The notes under the pieces: model-generated
Database searches by the model: none
Told to the model about the DNA's origin: nothing
The model's input: only the letters and a program-made list of their open reading frames with translations
DNA from: Halobacillus litoralis
GTDB lineage: Bacteria; Bacillota; Bacilli; Bacillales; Halobacillaceae
NCBI RefSeq assembly: GCF_020524025.1
Contig: NZ_JAIVKN010000002.1
Span: 806,001-870,000 of the forward strand
Reading direction: 5' to 3'
DNA length: 64,000 bases
Position numbers and translations under genes: made by a program
Part shown: positions 1 to 8,389 of the stretch, piece by piece
Layout: the number at the start of each line of letters is the position of its first letter
How positions within the stretch are numbered: position 1 is the first letter of the stretch

Positions 1-390
1 CTGCATTCTTTCTGCAGCAAGACGGATCACGTTAAATGTTCCGATTAAATTCACTTCTATGATTTTAGAAAAGGACGACAAGTCATGAGGGCCGTCTCTA
101 CCCAGCACTTTTTCCCCTGTGACAATGCCGGCACAGTTCACAACCACATTTATACTGCCAAAGGTTTTCACCCCTTCATCGAGCGCACTTTCTACTTCCT
201 GGACAGCTGTCACATCTGTTTTCATAAAAAGGGCGTTCACCCCAAGCTCGTCCGCAAGAGCTTTCCCTTTCTCAACATCCTGATCGACAATCAGCGCCCG
301 GCCTCCGTTTCTAACAATCTTCCTGACAGTCGCTTCCCCAAGACCTGAGGATCCACCTGTAACCATGGCTGTTATGTGTTCGGTTTCCAA
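1..390 (-). CDS. Short-chain dehydrogenase, probably 3-hydroxyacyl-CoA dehydrogenase type (partial)
   Basis: Only the N-terminal 130 codons are present; the gene runs off the left edge. The product starts with a Rossmann NAD-binding fold: TGGSSGLG at residues 11-18, then VVNCAG near residue 86, both typical of classical short-chain dehydrogenases. The chosen start is TTG at 390, with a GGTGG ribosome site lying inside the last codons of the upstream thiolase gene. The in-frame ATG further in would delete the first beta strand. Coming third after an acyl-CoA dehydrogenase and a thiolase, it probably performs the 3-hydroxyacyl-CoA oxidation step of beta-oxidation, like the HSD10 family. The substrate cannot be told from the sequence. 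Confidence 0.85.
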   Translation of the reverse strand, partial: METEHITAMVTGGSSGLGEATVRKIVRNGGRALIVDQDVEKGKALADELGVNALFMKTDVTAVQEVESALDEGVKTFGSINVVVNCAGIVTGEKVLGRDGPHDLSSFSKIIEVNLIGTFNVIRLAAERMQ

Positions 391-393
391 TGT

Positions 394-1539
394 TCAGTCC
401 ACCACCCTTTCAACAATCGTTCCATTAGCCATTCCATGTCCTTCACAAATGGCCAGAAGACCATAACGCCCCTCTCTTCTCTCCAACTCATGGATTAATG
501 TCGTCATTAATTTAGCTCCGGTTGCGCCCAAAGGATGGCCAAGAGCAATCGCTCCACCATTTACATTCAGCTTTGAATGCGGGACCCCCGTTTCTTTCAT
601 CCAAAACAGTGGGACAGGAGCAAAGGCCTCATTCACTTCAAAGAGGTCGATATCATTTAAGCTCAGTCCAGCCTTTTGGAGGGATTTGTTTGTTGCAGCC
701 AGCGGCCCTGTCAGCATTAAGGTTGGATCAGAACCTACGACCGTACGGGTTAATACTCTGACCCTGGGCTTCATCCCTAATGACTCCGCTTTTTGACGCG
801 ACATCAGTAACACAGCTGCAGCCCCGTCACTGATTTGGCTTGCATTTCCTGCTGTGATTTTTCCATCTTCCAAAAAAGCCGGCTTCAGCTGGGCTAAGGT
901 TTCTACAGTCGTCCCGGGTCTTGGTCCCTCATCGATACGAAATGTACCGATTTCTCCATCGACCTGGACAGAGGCGGTCTCTCTGTCAAACCGGCCTTCT
1001 TCGATGGCCTGCAAAGCCCGTTTATGACTCTCAACCGCATAAGAATCAAGATCTTCTTTACTAAGTTCCCAACGGTCGGCAATCCTTTCTGCTGAGAGAC
1101 CTTGATTAATCATTTCATACCGCTCTGTCAGCTTGTCGTTATAAGCCGCCCCCTGCATATTAGAAAACATAGGAACACGCGACATGCTTTCTACACCGCC
1201 GGCAATAACGACATCCATATCACCACAGGCTATTGCTTGAGAGGCAAAGTGGATCGCCTGCTGGCTTGACCCGCACTGACGGTCTAAGGTTACTCCTGGC
1301 ACCTCAATAGGAAACCCTGCGGTTAAAGCGGCAATACGGGCAATATCCCCTGCCTGTTCCCCAACCTGGCTCACACACCCGGCAATTACATCTTCAATTT
1401 CAGACGGGTTTAAGTTTACACGTTCGACAAGCTGCTTGAGCACGTCAGCAAACAATAGATCCGGTCTAATCCCACTCAGGGAACCACCCCTTTTCCCTAC
1501 CGGCGTACGGACAGCTTCTACAATGACAACCTCATTCAT
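394..1539 (-). CDS. Thiolase family acetyl-CoA C-acyltransferase
   Basis: This 381-residue thiolase is of normal family length. The acyl-accepting cysteine is C89 in DRQCGSS. The C-terminal catalytic pair is H335 in GHPLGATG and C365 in CEGHGMA, so it should be active. It would cleave 3-ketoacyl-CoA with CoA to release acetyl-CoA, or run in the reverse direction. The gene begins 12 bases after the acyl-CoA dehydrogenase stop and almost touches the downstream dehydrogenase, so the three form one operon on the minus strand. A degradative FadA-like role is inferred from these neighbours; a biosynthetic acetoacetyl-CoA thiolase is the alternative. Confidence 0.93.
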   Translation of the reverse strand: MNEVVIVEAVRTPVGKRGGSLSGIRPDLLFADVLKQLVERVNLNPSEIEDVIAGCVSQVGEQAGDIARIAALTAGFPIEVPGVTLDRQCGSSQQAIHFASQAIACGDMDVVIAGGVESMSRVPMFSNMQGAAYNDKLTERYEMINQGLSAERIADRWELSKEDLDSYAVESHKRALQAIEEGRFDRETASVQVDGEIGTFRIDEGPRPGTTVETLAQLKPAFLEDGKITAGNASQISDGAAAVLLMSRQKAESLGMKPRVRVLTRTVVGSDPTLMLTGPLAATNKSLQKAGLSLNDIDLFEVNEAFAPVPLFWMKETGVPHSKLNVNGGAIALGHPLGATGAKLMTTLIHELERREGRYGLLAICEGHGMANGTIVERVVD

Positions 1540-1551
1540 TTCACTTACCTC

Positions 1552-2700
1552 CTATCCTAAGTCCATCTTTTTGGCTATGATGGTTTTCATAATTTCATTT
1601 GAACCGGCATAGATCGCAGTCACAGGAGCATCACGAAACCTTCTCGCAATTTCGTATTCTTCCATATATCCATAACCGCCATGAAGGTGCATACATTCCA
1701 TCGCTACTTTTTTCACAAGGTCTGTCGTCCACCACTTTGACATGGATACTTCTTTTACGACATCCTCCCCACGCATATGCGATTCAATGGTCCGATCTAA
1801 GAATGTACGTCCGATTTCTATTTCTGTGTGAAGTTCAGCCAGCTTAAACTGTGTATTTTGAAAAGAAGCAATCGTTCTGCCGAAAGCCTTCCGCTCTTTC
1901 ACATAACCAACCGTCAACTCCAGCATCCGTTCACAGGCAGCAATTGCACCGATGCCTACGATTAATCGTTCCTGCTGTAATTGGTTCATAAGATAATAGA
2001 ACCCTTCTCCTTCCTTCCCAAGGAGATTTCCAGCCGGCACCTCTGCCTCTTCAAAAATCAGCTCCGATGTATCTTGACTGTTCAGTCCGATTTTGTTTAA
2101 TTTCCTTCCTCTGGTAAATCCCTTCGTGCCCCTCTCAATGACGATCAGGCTGATGCCTTTATAAGCAGGAGATGACTGAGGGTCTGTTTTGCAGACGACG
2201 ATAATTAAATCTGCATGAATGCCGTTTGTAATAAACGTTTTTTCCCCGTTTACAATGTAATGACCGGATTCTTTCGACGCTGTCGTTCGAATGGAAGCAA
2301 GATCTGACCCTGCCCCTGGTTCTGTCATAGCAATAGCTGTAATATATTCACCTGTTGTACATTTGGGCAGCCACTTTTCCTTCTGTTCCTCTGTGCCATA
2401 GGCCTCGAGGTAGGGAACTACGATATCATTGTGCAGCCCAACCCCTATAAGGCCGGTTCCCACCTTTTCCATTTCTTCATTGATGACAACAGAGTATCCA
2501 AAGTCTGCTCCAACCCCTCCATACTTCTCATCAAGCCATGGACACAGATAGCCCTGCGCTCCAAGTTTCTTCCAGAACGACCTCGGTATCTCCCCCTGTT
2601 CTTCCCATGTGTTGTAAAAAGGGTACGCTTCTTTGTTAAGAAATTTCTTCAAAGAATCCCTCAACAGTTCATGCTCTTCTGTTATGTATCCTGCTTTCAT
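1552..2700 (-). CDS. Acyl-CoA dehydrogenase
   Basis: This 382-residue flavoprotein catalyses the first, alpha-beta dehydrogenating step of acyl-CoA oxidation. The acyl-CoA dehydrogenase signature AMTEPGAGSDL is in the first half, and RKAFGRTIASFQ and HGGYGYMEEY are near the C-terminus. The position that carries the catalytic Glu in medium-chain enzymes reads YAGSNEI here. The base is therefore more likely the Glu in LQQERLIV, as in isovaleryl and long-chain types. The start is ATG 2700, preceded by GGGAGGG; an upstream in-frame ATG at 2727 has no ribosome site. First gene of the beta-oxidation operon. Confidence 0.93.
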   Translation of the reverse strand: MKAGYITEEHELLRDSLKKFLNKEAYPFYNTWEEQGEIPRSFWKKLGAQGYLCPWLDEKYGGVGADFGYSVVINEEMEKVGTGLIGVGLHNDIVVPYLEAYGTEEQKEKWLPKCTTGEYITAIAMTEPGAGSDLASIRTTASKESGHYIVNGEKTFITNGIHADLIIVVCKTDPQSSPAYKGISLIVIERGTKGFTRGRKLNKIGLNSQDTSELIFEEAEVPAGNLLGKEGEGFYYLMNQLQQERLIVGIGAIAACERMLELTVGYVKERKAFGRTIASFQNTQFKLAELHTEIEIGRTFLDRTIESHMRGEDVVKEVSMSKWWTTDLVKKVAMECMHLHGGYGYMEEYEIARRFRDAPVTAIYAGSNEIMKTIIAKKMDLG

Positions 2701-2860
2701 AATCGCCCTCCCTGTCCATCTGCGCATCTTAGGTAAGTATTTCTCCTAACCTTGAGGAATTCCTCCCTAATCAGGAAAACGGTTACAATGTTTTGTATTT
2801 AGATGGATTTCGACATGCAGGAAGGTTAAACCACTCATGGAATCACAGGAAAAGAGTATA

Positions 2861-2904
2861 AAAAAAGGCCTGTAGAAAAACATTCGTTTCTCTACAAGCC
2901 TTAA
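2861..2904 (-). terminator. Rho-independent terminator after the HAD phosphatase gene
   Basis: On the minus strand, AAGGCTTGTAGA pairs imperfectly with CTACAGGCCTT around a short loop and is followed by a run of T. It lies 14 bases after the HAD gene stop. Confidence 0.85.
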
Positions 2905-2917
2905 ACCAGTCTATGAA

Positions 2918-3658
2918 TTATCCGATTACTTTTTCAATAGCAGCAGCAACGCCGTCTTCCGCATTGGAAGCTGTAACAAACGTTGCTTCTTCTTTCAAAG
3001 CATCCTGAGCATTGCCCATGGCTACTCCAATTCCTGCTTTACGGACCATTGCCATATCATTCATGCTGTCACCAACAGCCATAACCTGATCCATGGATAA
3101 ATCAAGCCAGTCACATACTTTCAGCAATGCAGCTGCTTTATTGACACCGGCAGGGTTGATTTCAATATTTGTCGGGCTGGAGTTGGTGACCTCAAGCTCT
3201 TTATTGTTATTTAATTCGTTAAGAATGGCTTCCCGTACGGCATCATCTTCAATATCAAAACCGAATTTAAGCCAGTCATAGTCTTCTATCTCTTGATCGA
3301 AGGGGGACTGCGTATTATATAACCCCTGTACAGTTGAAGACCAGAAATATAATCCGTGCTCTTTTTTCAATTCCCACAAACGACTGACATGCTTATGAGG
3401 CAGTTTCGTCCGATCGACAAGATTGTACTCATGATCGTAGATCTCCCCGCCGTTGATGGTAACGATATAGGAAGAGCGGCCAAGATCTTCAGAAATGCTT
3501 CGGCATCTCGATAAAGACCGCCCTGTACTTAATACCACATGAATTCCTTTTTCTTTTGCCTTCTGAACAGCTTTTGCGTTAGCTTCCGAAACTTCTCCGG
3601 CATGATTTACTAACGTTCCGTCTAAGTCCAGGGCTATCAATTTAATATCTTCCGCCAT
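2918..3658 (-). CDS. Cof-type HAD-IIB family phosphatase
   Basis: This 246-residue soluble hydrolase has HAD motif I as DLDGTLV near the N-terminus, motif II as LSTGR, and motif IV as GDSMNDMAM. An alpha/beta cap between motifs II and III places it in the Cof/YidA-like IIB group. These enzymes dephosphorylate small sugar phosphates and similar metabolites; the substrate cannot be read here. The start is ATG 3658, with GAGAGG 11 bases upstream. A GTG at 3667 lies only two bases from that site and is less likely. It is a single gene with its own terminator. Confidence 0.9.
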   Translation of the reverse strand: MAEDIKLIALDLDGTLVNHAGEVSEANAKAVQKAKEKGIHVVLSTGRSLSRCRSISEDLGRSSYIVTINGGEIYDHEYNLVDRTKLPHKHVSRLWELKKEHGLYFWSSTVQGLYNTQSPFDQEIEDYDWLKFGFDIEDDAVREAILNELNNNKELEVTNSSPTNIEINPAGVNKAAALLKVCDWLDLSMDQVMAVGDSMNDMAMVRKAGIGVAMGNAQDALKEEATFVTASNAEDGVAAAIEKVIG

Positions 3659-3792
3659 GATGTTCACGTCCTCTCTATTTCTTTCTTTATTTTAATACAT
3701 GGAAGGTCTCCTTACAATGAACAGCCCTTTTGGCATTTGATATCGATAAGCGACAGCATTTACAAATGTTCTTTATTATTTTTGATTAATCT

Positions 3793-3810
3793 TATACCTT
3801 AATGGGTATG
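3793..3810 (+). promoter_or_regulatory. Candidate CstR-type operator upstream of the DUF302 gene
   Basis: TATACCTTAATGGGTATG matches the operator in the cstR promoter (5088-5105) at 15 of 18 positions and has the same ATACC...GGGTAT inverted repeat. A TATAAT box follows at 3811. It suggests that the separate DUF302 gene responds to the same persulfide-sensing repressor. Confidence 0.65.
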
Positions 3811-3846
3811 TATAATTGTGAATGAATTTTAAGGAGGTATTTTCCC

Positions 3847-4230
3847 ATGTTTCATTACACAGTAGAAACGAGTAAAGGACTGCAGGAAGCTGCTGAGAGT
3901 CTGGAAGCAAGTTTGAAAGAAGAACAGTTCGGTGTTTTATGGAACTTCGACATCAAAGATAAACTGAATGAAAAAGGATTAGCATTTGAAAAAGGTTTTA
4001 AAGTTCTCGAAGTCTGCAATCCAAAAGAAGCACAGCGTATATTAAATGAAAATATGATGGCTGGATATTTTCTTCCTTGTAAGATGGTCATATATGAAGA
4101 TGAGGGAAAAACAAAAATCGGCATGCCTAAACCTACGGCCCTTACACAAATGGTGGAAGATGATAACATCCAGGCAATGGCCAGTGATATAGAAAGTCGT
4201 TTGATCCATTGTATAGATCAAAGTGTATAA
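3847..4230 (+). CDS. DUF302 domain-containing protein
   Basis: This 127-residue soluble protein is recognisable as DUF302 from the early strand-helix pattern, the FKVLEVCNP segment, the FLPCKMVIYED segment and MPKPTALTQM. No signal peptide or membrane segment is seen. Cysteines occur in EVCNP, LPCKM and near the C-terminus. The biochemical function of the family is not established. Here it has a strong AAGGAGGT ribosome site and a CstR-like operator in its promoter, so it probably acts in sulfide or sulfane-sulfur handling with the operon that starts at 5162. It is transcribed alone and ends in a clear terminator. Confidence 0.88.
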   Translation: MFHYTVETSKGLQEAAESLEASLKEEQFGVLWNFDIKDKLNEKGLAFEKGFKVLEVCNPKEAQRILNENMMAGYFLPCKMVIYEDEGKTKIGMPKPTALTQMVEDDNIQAMASDIESRLIHCIDQSV

Positions 4231-4235
4231 GATAT

Positions 4236-4265
4236 AAAGACCCGCAGACGGCGGGTCTTTTTTAT
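4236..4265 (+). terminator. Rho-independent terminator after the DUF302 gene
   Basis: AAAGACCCGC pairs with GCGGGTCTTT across a short loop and is followed by a T-rich tract. Confidence 0.9.
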
Positions 4266-4298
4266 TTAACTAAAACGATGTAAATGAGGTGGTCACTC

Positions 4299-5012
4299 TC
4301 AATGCTTAATTGGAGGTAAGTTATCCGTTTTCTCCCCTTTGATTGAAAACCTGAATTCCCCGCTGCTCGTAATTGCTCCATAAAAAATGTCCGACACCGC
4401 ATAGTCCCCAAGCGCAGATTGAATCCATGACTGATCGAAATTCGTACGGTTTAAAATATCCGTCTGCAGCTCTCCATCTAATATGACCGGTATATCATAA
4501 CCCCCACCCCTATTTAAAATAGACATATCTTCCCGTGTCAGCGCCTCTTTTTCCTGTTTTAATTTCACAGATAGCTGCCCATTAGGCTCTATAATAGCCA
4601 GTTCAACAGTATCAATTCCGAAGACCTTCTGCTCACGGAGCATGTGCGTAATATTATCAATGGAATAGCGTATACGTGAAACATTTTCATCGAGCATTTT
4701 TCCTTCATAAATGACAATCGTGGGTTCAAAGGTCAGCATCTTTCCTATTTTTCGGTGACGTAACTTTAACCAGATAATAAATTTCTGTAAGAGAGCAATC
4801 GTAATAATAGCGATTACCGTATGTATATGATTAATTTTAGGATCAGCTATATCAGCCCCGACGACGGAACCTAAAACAAGAATAACAAGATAATCAAACA
4901 CAGGAAGTTCACCTATCGATCGTTTCCCCATGAACAAGCCTGCGGTAAGCAATAATGGCAGGATGGTTAAAATTCTTGCGATAACTAACAGCATGTCTTT
5001 CACTATTTCCAT
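4299..5012 (-). CDS. DUF421 family membrane protein (YetF/YdfR-like)
   Basis: The 237-residue product has about three hydrophobic segments in the first 90 residues, then a cytoplasmic alpha/beta domain with the family pattern KPTIVIYEGKM (here EPTIVIYEGKM), followed by the RGGGYDIPVILDGEL region. DUF421 proteins are widespread in spore-forming bacilli and some are germination-linked; the molecular function is unknown. The minus-strand start at 5012 lies 69 bases from the divergent cstR promoter. The short intergenic gap could allow coupled control, but no operator overlaps this start. Confidence 0.88.
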   Translation of the reverse strand: MEIVKDMLLVIARILTILPLLLTAGLFMGKRSIGELPVFDYLVILVLGSVVGADIADPKINHIHTVIAIITIALLQKFIIWLKLRHRKIGKMLTFEPTIVIYEGKMLDENVSRIRYSIDNITHMLREQKVFGIDTVELAIIEPNGQLSVKLKQEKEALTREDMSILNRGGGYDIPVILDGELQTDILNRTNFDQSWIQSALGDYAVSDIFYGAITSSGEFRFSIKGEKTDNLPPIKH

Positions 5013-5080
5013 TGATCAACGCCTCCCTTCTTATCATGACACGGCATGAGATCCTTATCCCAAAATTCCAATCATGGGTG

Positions 5081-5109
5081 TTGACAATATACCTTATGGG
5101 GTATAATAT
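5081..5109 (+). promoter_or_regulatory. cstR operon promoter with CstR-type operator between -35 and -10
   Basis: TTGACA (5081-5086) is the -35 element. The -10 is TATAAT at 5102 or TAATAT at 5104, giving spacers of 15 or 17. The inverted repeat TATACCTTATGGGGTATA (5088-5105) fills the spacer, so repressor binding would block RNA polymerase. It resembles the GC-tract operators known for CsoR/CstR repressors, which supports autoregulation. Confidence 0.8.
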
Positions 5110-5161
5110 TATCCATGTACTGCTCAACAGCAGCCAACAAATTCACAAGGAGGTCAGAGCC

Positions 5162-5419
5162 ATGGAATATAATGACGCGATGAAAAACAGAGTCAAACGC
5201 CTGGAAGGCCAACTGCGTGGCGTATTAAAAATGATGGAAGAAAATAAAGACTGCAAAGATGTCATTACACAGCTTTCTGCTTCAAGAAGTGCGATTGACC
5301 GTGCAATTGGGCTTGTGGTAAGCTCCAACCTTGTGGAATGCATCCAAGAAGCTGAAGATCAACAATATAAAGAGGATTCGATTAACGAAGCCGTTCAATT
5401 GCTTGTTAAAAGCAGATAA
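5162..5419 (+). CDS. cstR: CstR-type persulfide-sensing repressor (CsoR family)
   Basis: This 85-residue all-helical repressor of the CsoR/RcnR family has Cys31 in NKDCKDV and Cys60 in NLVECIQ. The residue that would be the metal-binding His in CsoR is Asn here (SNLVEC), so it should sense per- and polysulfides by cysteine chemistry rather than Cu(I). The cysteine positions match those known for Staphylococcus aureus CstR. The start is ATG 5162, behind AAGGAGG. The open frame continues upstream to 5012, but that extension crosses the promoter and operator and cannot be coding. First gene of the sulfur operon and probably autoregulated. Confidence 0.9.
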   Translation: MEYNDAMKNRVKRLEGQLRGVLKMMEENKDCKDVITQLSASRSAIDRAIGLVVSSNLVECIQEAEDQQYKEDSINEAVQLLVKSR

Positions 5420-5436
5420 ATTTTTTTGCATTAGAA

Positions 5437-5454
5437 TATACCCGTACATGTATA
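5437..5454 (+). promoter_or_regulatory. Weak CstR-like half site ahead of the dsrE-like gene
   Basis: TATACCCGTACATGTATA keeps the left TATACC arm and a right GTATA but lacks the GGG of the full operators. It may be a low-affinity internal site or chance. Confidence 0.3.
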
Positions 5455-5480
5455 TGTACTAACTATTGAGGAGGATCAGC

Positions 5481-5960
5481 ATGACTGAAACAAAAAAGAC
5501 GAATATCATTTTATTTAGTGGGGATTATGATAAAGCAATGGCTGCCTATATCATAGCGAATGGCGCTGCTGCCTACGATCACGAAGTGACTATTTTCCAC
5601 ACATTCTGGGGATTGAATGCACTCCGCAAGGACGAAAACATTCAAGTGAAAAAAGGATTTATGGAAAAAATGTTTGGAAAGATGATGCCGCGGGGTGCCG
5701 ATAAAATGGGCATTTCCAAAATGAACTTCGCAGGCTTTGGACCGAAGATGATTAAAGATGTCATGAAAAAACACAATGCAATGCCTTTGCCTGAACTTAT
5801 TGAAATGGCACAGGAACAAGATGTAAATCTAGTTGCATGTACGATGACGATGGATCTTCTAGGTCTACAAAAAGAAGAGCTGCTGGACGAGATTGAATAC
5901 GCAGGTGTCGCTGCATATCTCGGAGATGCAGAAGACGGCAACGTAAACTTGTTTATTTAA
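5481..5960 (+). CDS. DsrE/DsrF/DrsH-like sulfur-carrier protein
   Basis: This 159-residue protein is of the DsrE2 type common in bacterial sulfur-oxidation and persulfide loci. The conserved cysteine is C120 in VACTMTMDLLG, the expected persulfide carrier position. A hydrophobic helix follows the N-terminal strand (AAYIIANGAAAY). It probably passes sulfane sulfur between the rhodaneses and TusA proteins encoded next to it. The start is ATG 5481, behind GAGGAGG; an upstream in-frame TTG overlaps that ribosome site. It is followed after 15 bases by the rhodanese gene. Confidence 0.9.
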   Translation: MTETKKTNIILFSGDYDKAMAAYIIANGAAAYDHEVTIFHTFWGLNALRKDENIQVKKGFMEKMFGKMMPRGADKMGISKMNFAGFGPKMIKDVMKKHNAMPLPELIEMAQEQDVNLVACTMTMDLLGLQKEELLDEIEYAGVAAYLGDAEDGNVNLFI

Positions 5961-5975
5961 TAGGAGGAATCATTA

Positions 5976-6272
5976 ATGAAAACAATGACTGCAAAAGAAG
6001 TAGAACAACAACTGTCTGAAGGTAAAAAGCTGAACATTATTGATGTCCGTGAAGACGAAGAAGTGGCAGAAGGGATGATTCCCGGCGCTAAGCACATCGC
6101 TCTTGGCAGCGTAGAAGAACGGGCCGATGAATTAAGTAAGGATAAACCATATATCATGGTCTGCCGTTCTGGCGGCCGCAGCGGCCGTGCTTCACAAATC
6201 CTTGAAGAAAAGGGCTTCGATGTAACGAACATGGAAGGCGGCATGATGAGCTGGGAAGGTCCGACTGAATAA
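5976..6272 (+). CDS. Single-domain rhodanese-like sulfurtransferase
   Basis: This 98-residue single rhodanese domain has active-site loop CRSGGRS with catalytic C63. The CH2A-like IDVRE motif is at residues 21-26, and EGMIPGAKHI precedes the active site as in thiosulfate or persulfide sulfurtransferases. It would take sulfane sulfur from thiosulfate, glutathione persulfide or bacillithiol persulfide and hand it to DsrE or TusA partners. It has a GGAGG ribosome site and sits within the operon. Confidence 0.93.
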   Translation: MKTMTAKEVEQQLSEGKKLNIIDVREDEEVAEGMIPGAKHIALGSVEERADELSKDKPYIMVCRSGGRSGRASQILEEKGFDVTNMEGGMMSWEGPTE

Positions 6273-6285
6273 AATTTCCAAATGA

Positions 6286-6303
6286 TATACCTACAAGGGT
6301 AGA
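6286..6303 (+). promoter_or_regulatory. Internal CstR-type operator
   Basis: TATACCTACAAGGGTAGA lies in the gap before the TusA-rhodanese gene. It has the same TATACC...GGGTA spacing as the sites at 3793 and 5088. It may give the second half of the operon its own repressible promoter. Confidence 0.55.
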
Positions 6304-6317
6304 GGAGGAATGTAAGA

Positions 6318-6881
6318 ATGGAACTGAAAACAGATCTTACGTTAGATGCCAAAGGATTGGCGTGTCCCATGCCGATTGTTAAGACAAAGAAGACGATGAA
6401 AGATATCGAAGCTGGGCAGGTTCTTGAAATTCAAGCTACAGACAAAGGGTCTAAAGCAGACCTTGAAGCGTGGGCGAAAAGCGCGGGTCATCAGTACTTG
6501 GGTACGATCGAAGAAAACGACGTACTCAAGCACTATGTCCGTAAAGCCGGCAGTGAAGAAAATGATGAGAAGAAACACCCAGATGTCGTTAATAATGAAG
6601 ACTTAGACGCTATTCGAAAAAACACTGCTACCCTTTTATTAGATGTGCGTGAATCTGCTGAGTACGCTTTTGAGCATATTCCTGAAGCCGTATCAATGCC
6701 ACTCGGTGAACTGGATGAGCGTGCAGATGAACTGGATCGTACGAAGAACATTTATATCGTCTGCCGTACTGGAAACCGTAGTGACCTTGCTGCACAAAAG
6801 TTAACAGAAAAAGGTTTTGAGAACGTTTATAACGTAGTTCCAGGCATGAGTAACTGGTCCGGTGAAACAACTAAGCTTTAA
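6318..6881 (+). CDS. TusA-rhodanese fusion protein
   Basis: This 187-residue two-domain protein has a TusA-like domain at residues 5-77, with the cysteine motif GLACPMP (C16), and a rhodanese domain at about 90-187, with active-site loop CRTGNRS (C149). A polar linker joins them. The fusion would let sulfane sulfur move between the TusA and rhodanese cysteines within one chain. S. aureus CstA is a related multidomain rhodanese/TusA protein; this one lacks an N-terminal rhodanese, which is instead a separate gene upstream. The ribosome site is GAGGAGG and a CstR-like operator precedes it. Confidence 0.93.
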   Translation: MELKTDLTLDAKGLACPMPIVKTKKTMKDIEAGQVLEIQATDKGSKADLEAWAKSAGHQYLGTIEENDVLKHYVRKAGSEENDEKKHPDVVNNEDLDAIRKNTATLLLDVRESAEYAFEHIPEAVSMPLGELDERADELDRTKNIYIVCRTGNRSDLAAQKLTEKGFENVYNVVPGMSNWSGETTKL

Positions 6882-6923
6882 TTATATTTTTTTCTTAAAA
6901 ATAATACCCCAGGAGGTAATAAG

Positions 6924-8054
6924 ATGACTGTGAAAAACATGACCATTAAAGAAGTTACGAATAAAGTGTTGAATAACGAAGAACTCTTCCTTCTTGATGT
7001 CCGCACAGAAGACGCCCATCAAGACTGGAAGATTGAAGGCGAGAATTTCTCTTACTTGAACGTCCCTTATTTCGATCTCCTTGACGGTGTCGAAGAAATT
7101 GCAGACCAGCTGCCAAAAGAAAAAGAAATTGCTGTCGTGTGTGCGAAAGGCGGATCCTCTCAAATGGTTGCTGAAATGCTTGTGGAGGAAGGCTTTGAAA
7201 ATGTTTATTCTGTTGAAGGCGGAATGAAAGCCTGGAGTGAGCATTTGGAACCAGTGAAAGTAAACGATTTGAAAGATGGCGGCGCGCTTTATCAGTTCGT
7301 ACGTATCGGAAAAGGCTGTCTTTCTTATATGGTCGTATCAAATGGTGAAGCAGCTGTGATCGACTCTACTCGTATGACAGACGTTTATGTGGAGTTTGCC
7401 AAAGAACTTGGTGTGAAAATTACAAACGTTTTTGATACGCACCTGCATGCGGACCACATCTCAGGCGGCCGTAAGATTGCAGAACAAACAGGTGCCGTTT
7501 ACTGGCTTCCCCCAGAGGACGCTGGTGAAGTAACCTTTGATTACAAGCCTCTCCGTGATGGAGACCATGTCACCGTAGGAAGTACAAACATTGATATTCA
7601 TGCCCTGTACTCCCCCGGCCACACGAAAGGATCAACTTCTTTCATTGTCGATGATCAATACTTGATGACAGGGGACATCCTATTCATCGATTCGATCGGC
7701 CGTCCAGATCTTGCCGGCAAAGCAGATGACTGGGTGATGGATTTGAGAGAAACCCTTTATACCCGCTATAAAGAGCTTTCTGACGAACTGATCGTCCTAC
7801 CTGCTCACTTCATGATTATGGATGAGCTGAACGAAGACGGCACCGTTGCAGCAAAACTTGGTACTCTCTTCGAAAAAAATCATGGGCTGAATATTGATGA
7901 TCAGGATGAGTTCCGAAAAATGGTCACCGAAAACCTGCCGCCTCAACCGAATGCTTATCAAGAAATCCGCGAAACAAACATGGGCAAAATCAGCCCTGAC
8001 AATGAAGATCAGCGCGAAATGGAAATCGGACCGAACCGTTGTGCGGTACGATAA
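6924..8054 (+). CDS. Rhodanese-metallo-beta-lactamase persulfide dioxygenase (CstB/ETHE1-like)
   Basis: The 376-residue product has an N-terminal rhodanese domain (about 8-110; loop CAKGGSS, C73) and a metallo-beta-lactamase domain with the non-haem iron ligand set: H173 and H175 in THLHADH, H233 in SPGHTKG, D251 in TGD and H295 in LPAHF. This set and IDSIGRPDL are typical of persulfide dioxygenases, which oxidise low-molecular-weight persulfides to sulfite or thiosulfate. A conserved tail ends in NRCAVR, with C373 as a possible redox cysteine. Domain order is rhodanese first; ETHE1 fusions often put it last. Confidence 0.92.
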   Translation: MTVKNMTIKEVTNKVLNNEELFLLDVRTEDAHQDWKIEGENFSYLNVPYFDLLDGVEEIADQLPKEKEIAVVCAKGGSSQMVAEMLVEEGFENVYSVEGGMKAWSEHLEPVKVNDLKDGGALYQFVRIGKGCLSYMVVSNGEAAVIDSTRMTDVYVEFAKELGVKITNVFDTHLHADHISGGRKIAEQTGAVYWLPPEDAGEVTFDYKPLRDGDHVTVGSTNIDIHALYSPGHTKGSTSFIVDDQYLMTGDILFIDSIGRPDLAGKADDWVMDLRETLYTRYKELSDELIVLPAHFMIMDELNEDGTVAAKLGTLFEKNHGLNIDDQDEFRKMVTENLPPQPNAYQEIRETNMGKISPDNEDQREMEIGPNRCAVR

Positions 8055-8068
8055 ATAAAAACTATACG

Positions 8069-8091
8069 TGCACCCGGTCTCTACGGGTGCA
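8069..8091 (+). other. Intercistronic hairpin without a T tract
   Basis: TGCACCCG (8069-8076) pairs perfectly with CGGGTGCA (8084-8091) around a 7-base loop. No T run follows, so it is more likely an RNA-processing or stability element between the dioxygenase and tusA cistrons than a terminator. Confidence 0.6.
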
Positions 8092-8124
8092 TCACTTAAA
8101 AACATTTTATGGAGGTATTTTATT

Positions 8125-8355
8125 ATGAACGTAGCAAAAACACTAGATGCAACAGGACTGGCTTGTCCAATGCCAATCGTAAAAACCAAAAAAGCTATGA
8201 AAGAATTAGAAGCTGGTGAAATTCTGGAGATTCACGCGACTGACCAAGGCGCGAAAAGTGATTTGACGGCATGGGCAAAGTCCGGCGGTCATGAACTATT
8301 GCAAAACGAAGAAGACAACGGCGTATTTAAGTTCTGGATTAAGAAGGGTGAATAA
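8125..8355 (+). CDS. TusA-family sulfurtransferase
   Basis: This 76-residue stand-alone TusA-like protein has the GLACPMP motif (C14), closely similar to the TusA half of the fusion at 6318, including the shared VKTKK and ATDxGxKxDL stretches. The two look like paralogues from a local duplication. It should act as a soluble persulfide carrier. The start is ATG 8125, behind GGAGGT; the open frame extends upstream to 8068 but would read through the intercistronic hairpin. Confidence 0.92.
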   Translation: MNVAKTLDATGLACPMPIVKTKKAMKELEAGEILEIHATDQGAKSDLTAWAKSGGHELLQNEEDNGVFKFWIKKGE

Positions 8356-8389
8356 TCAGGGATCACCTGTTTGAATCAATAGGATAGAA

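Noticed and set aside
5012-5161. Upstream in-frame extension of the cstR reading frame
   Set aside because: It runs through the TTGACA/TATAAT promoter and the operator; the real start at 5162 has AAGGAGG and gives the normal family length.
6902-6918. ATACCCC..GGTAAT as a further CstR operator before the dioxygenase gene
   Set aside because: It overlaps the AGGAGG ribosome site, lacks the TATACC-GGGTAT symmetry, and is best explained as the ribosome site plus chance.
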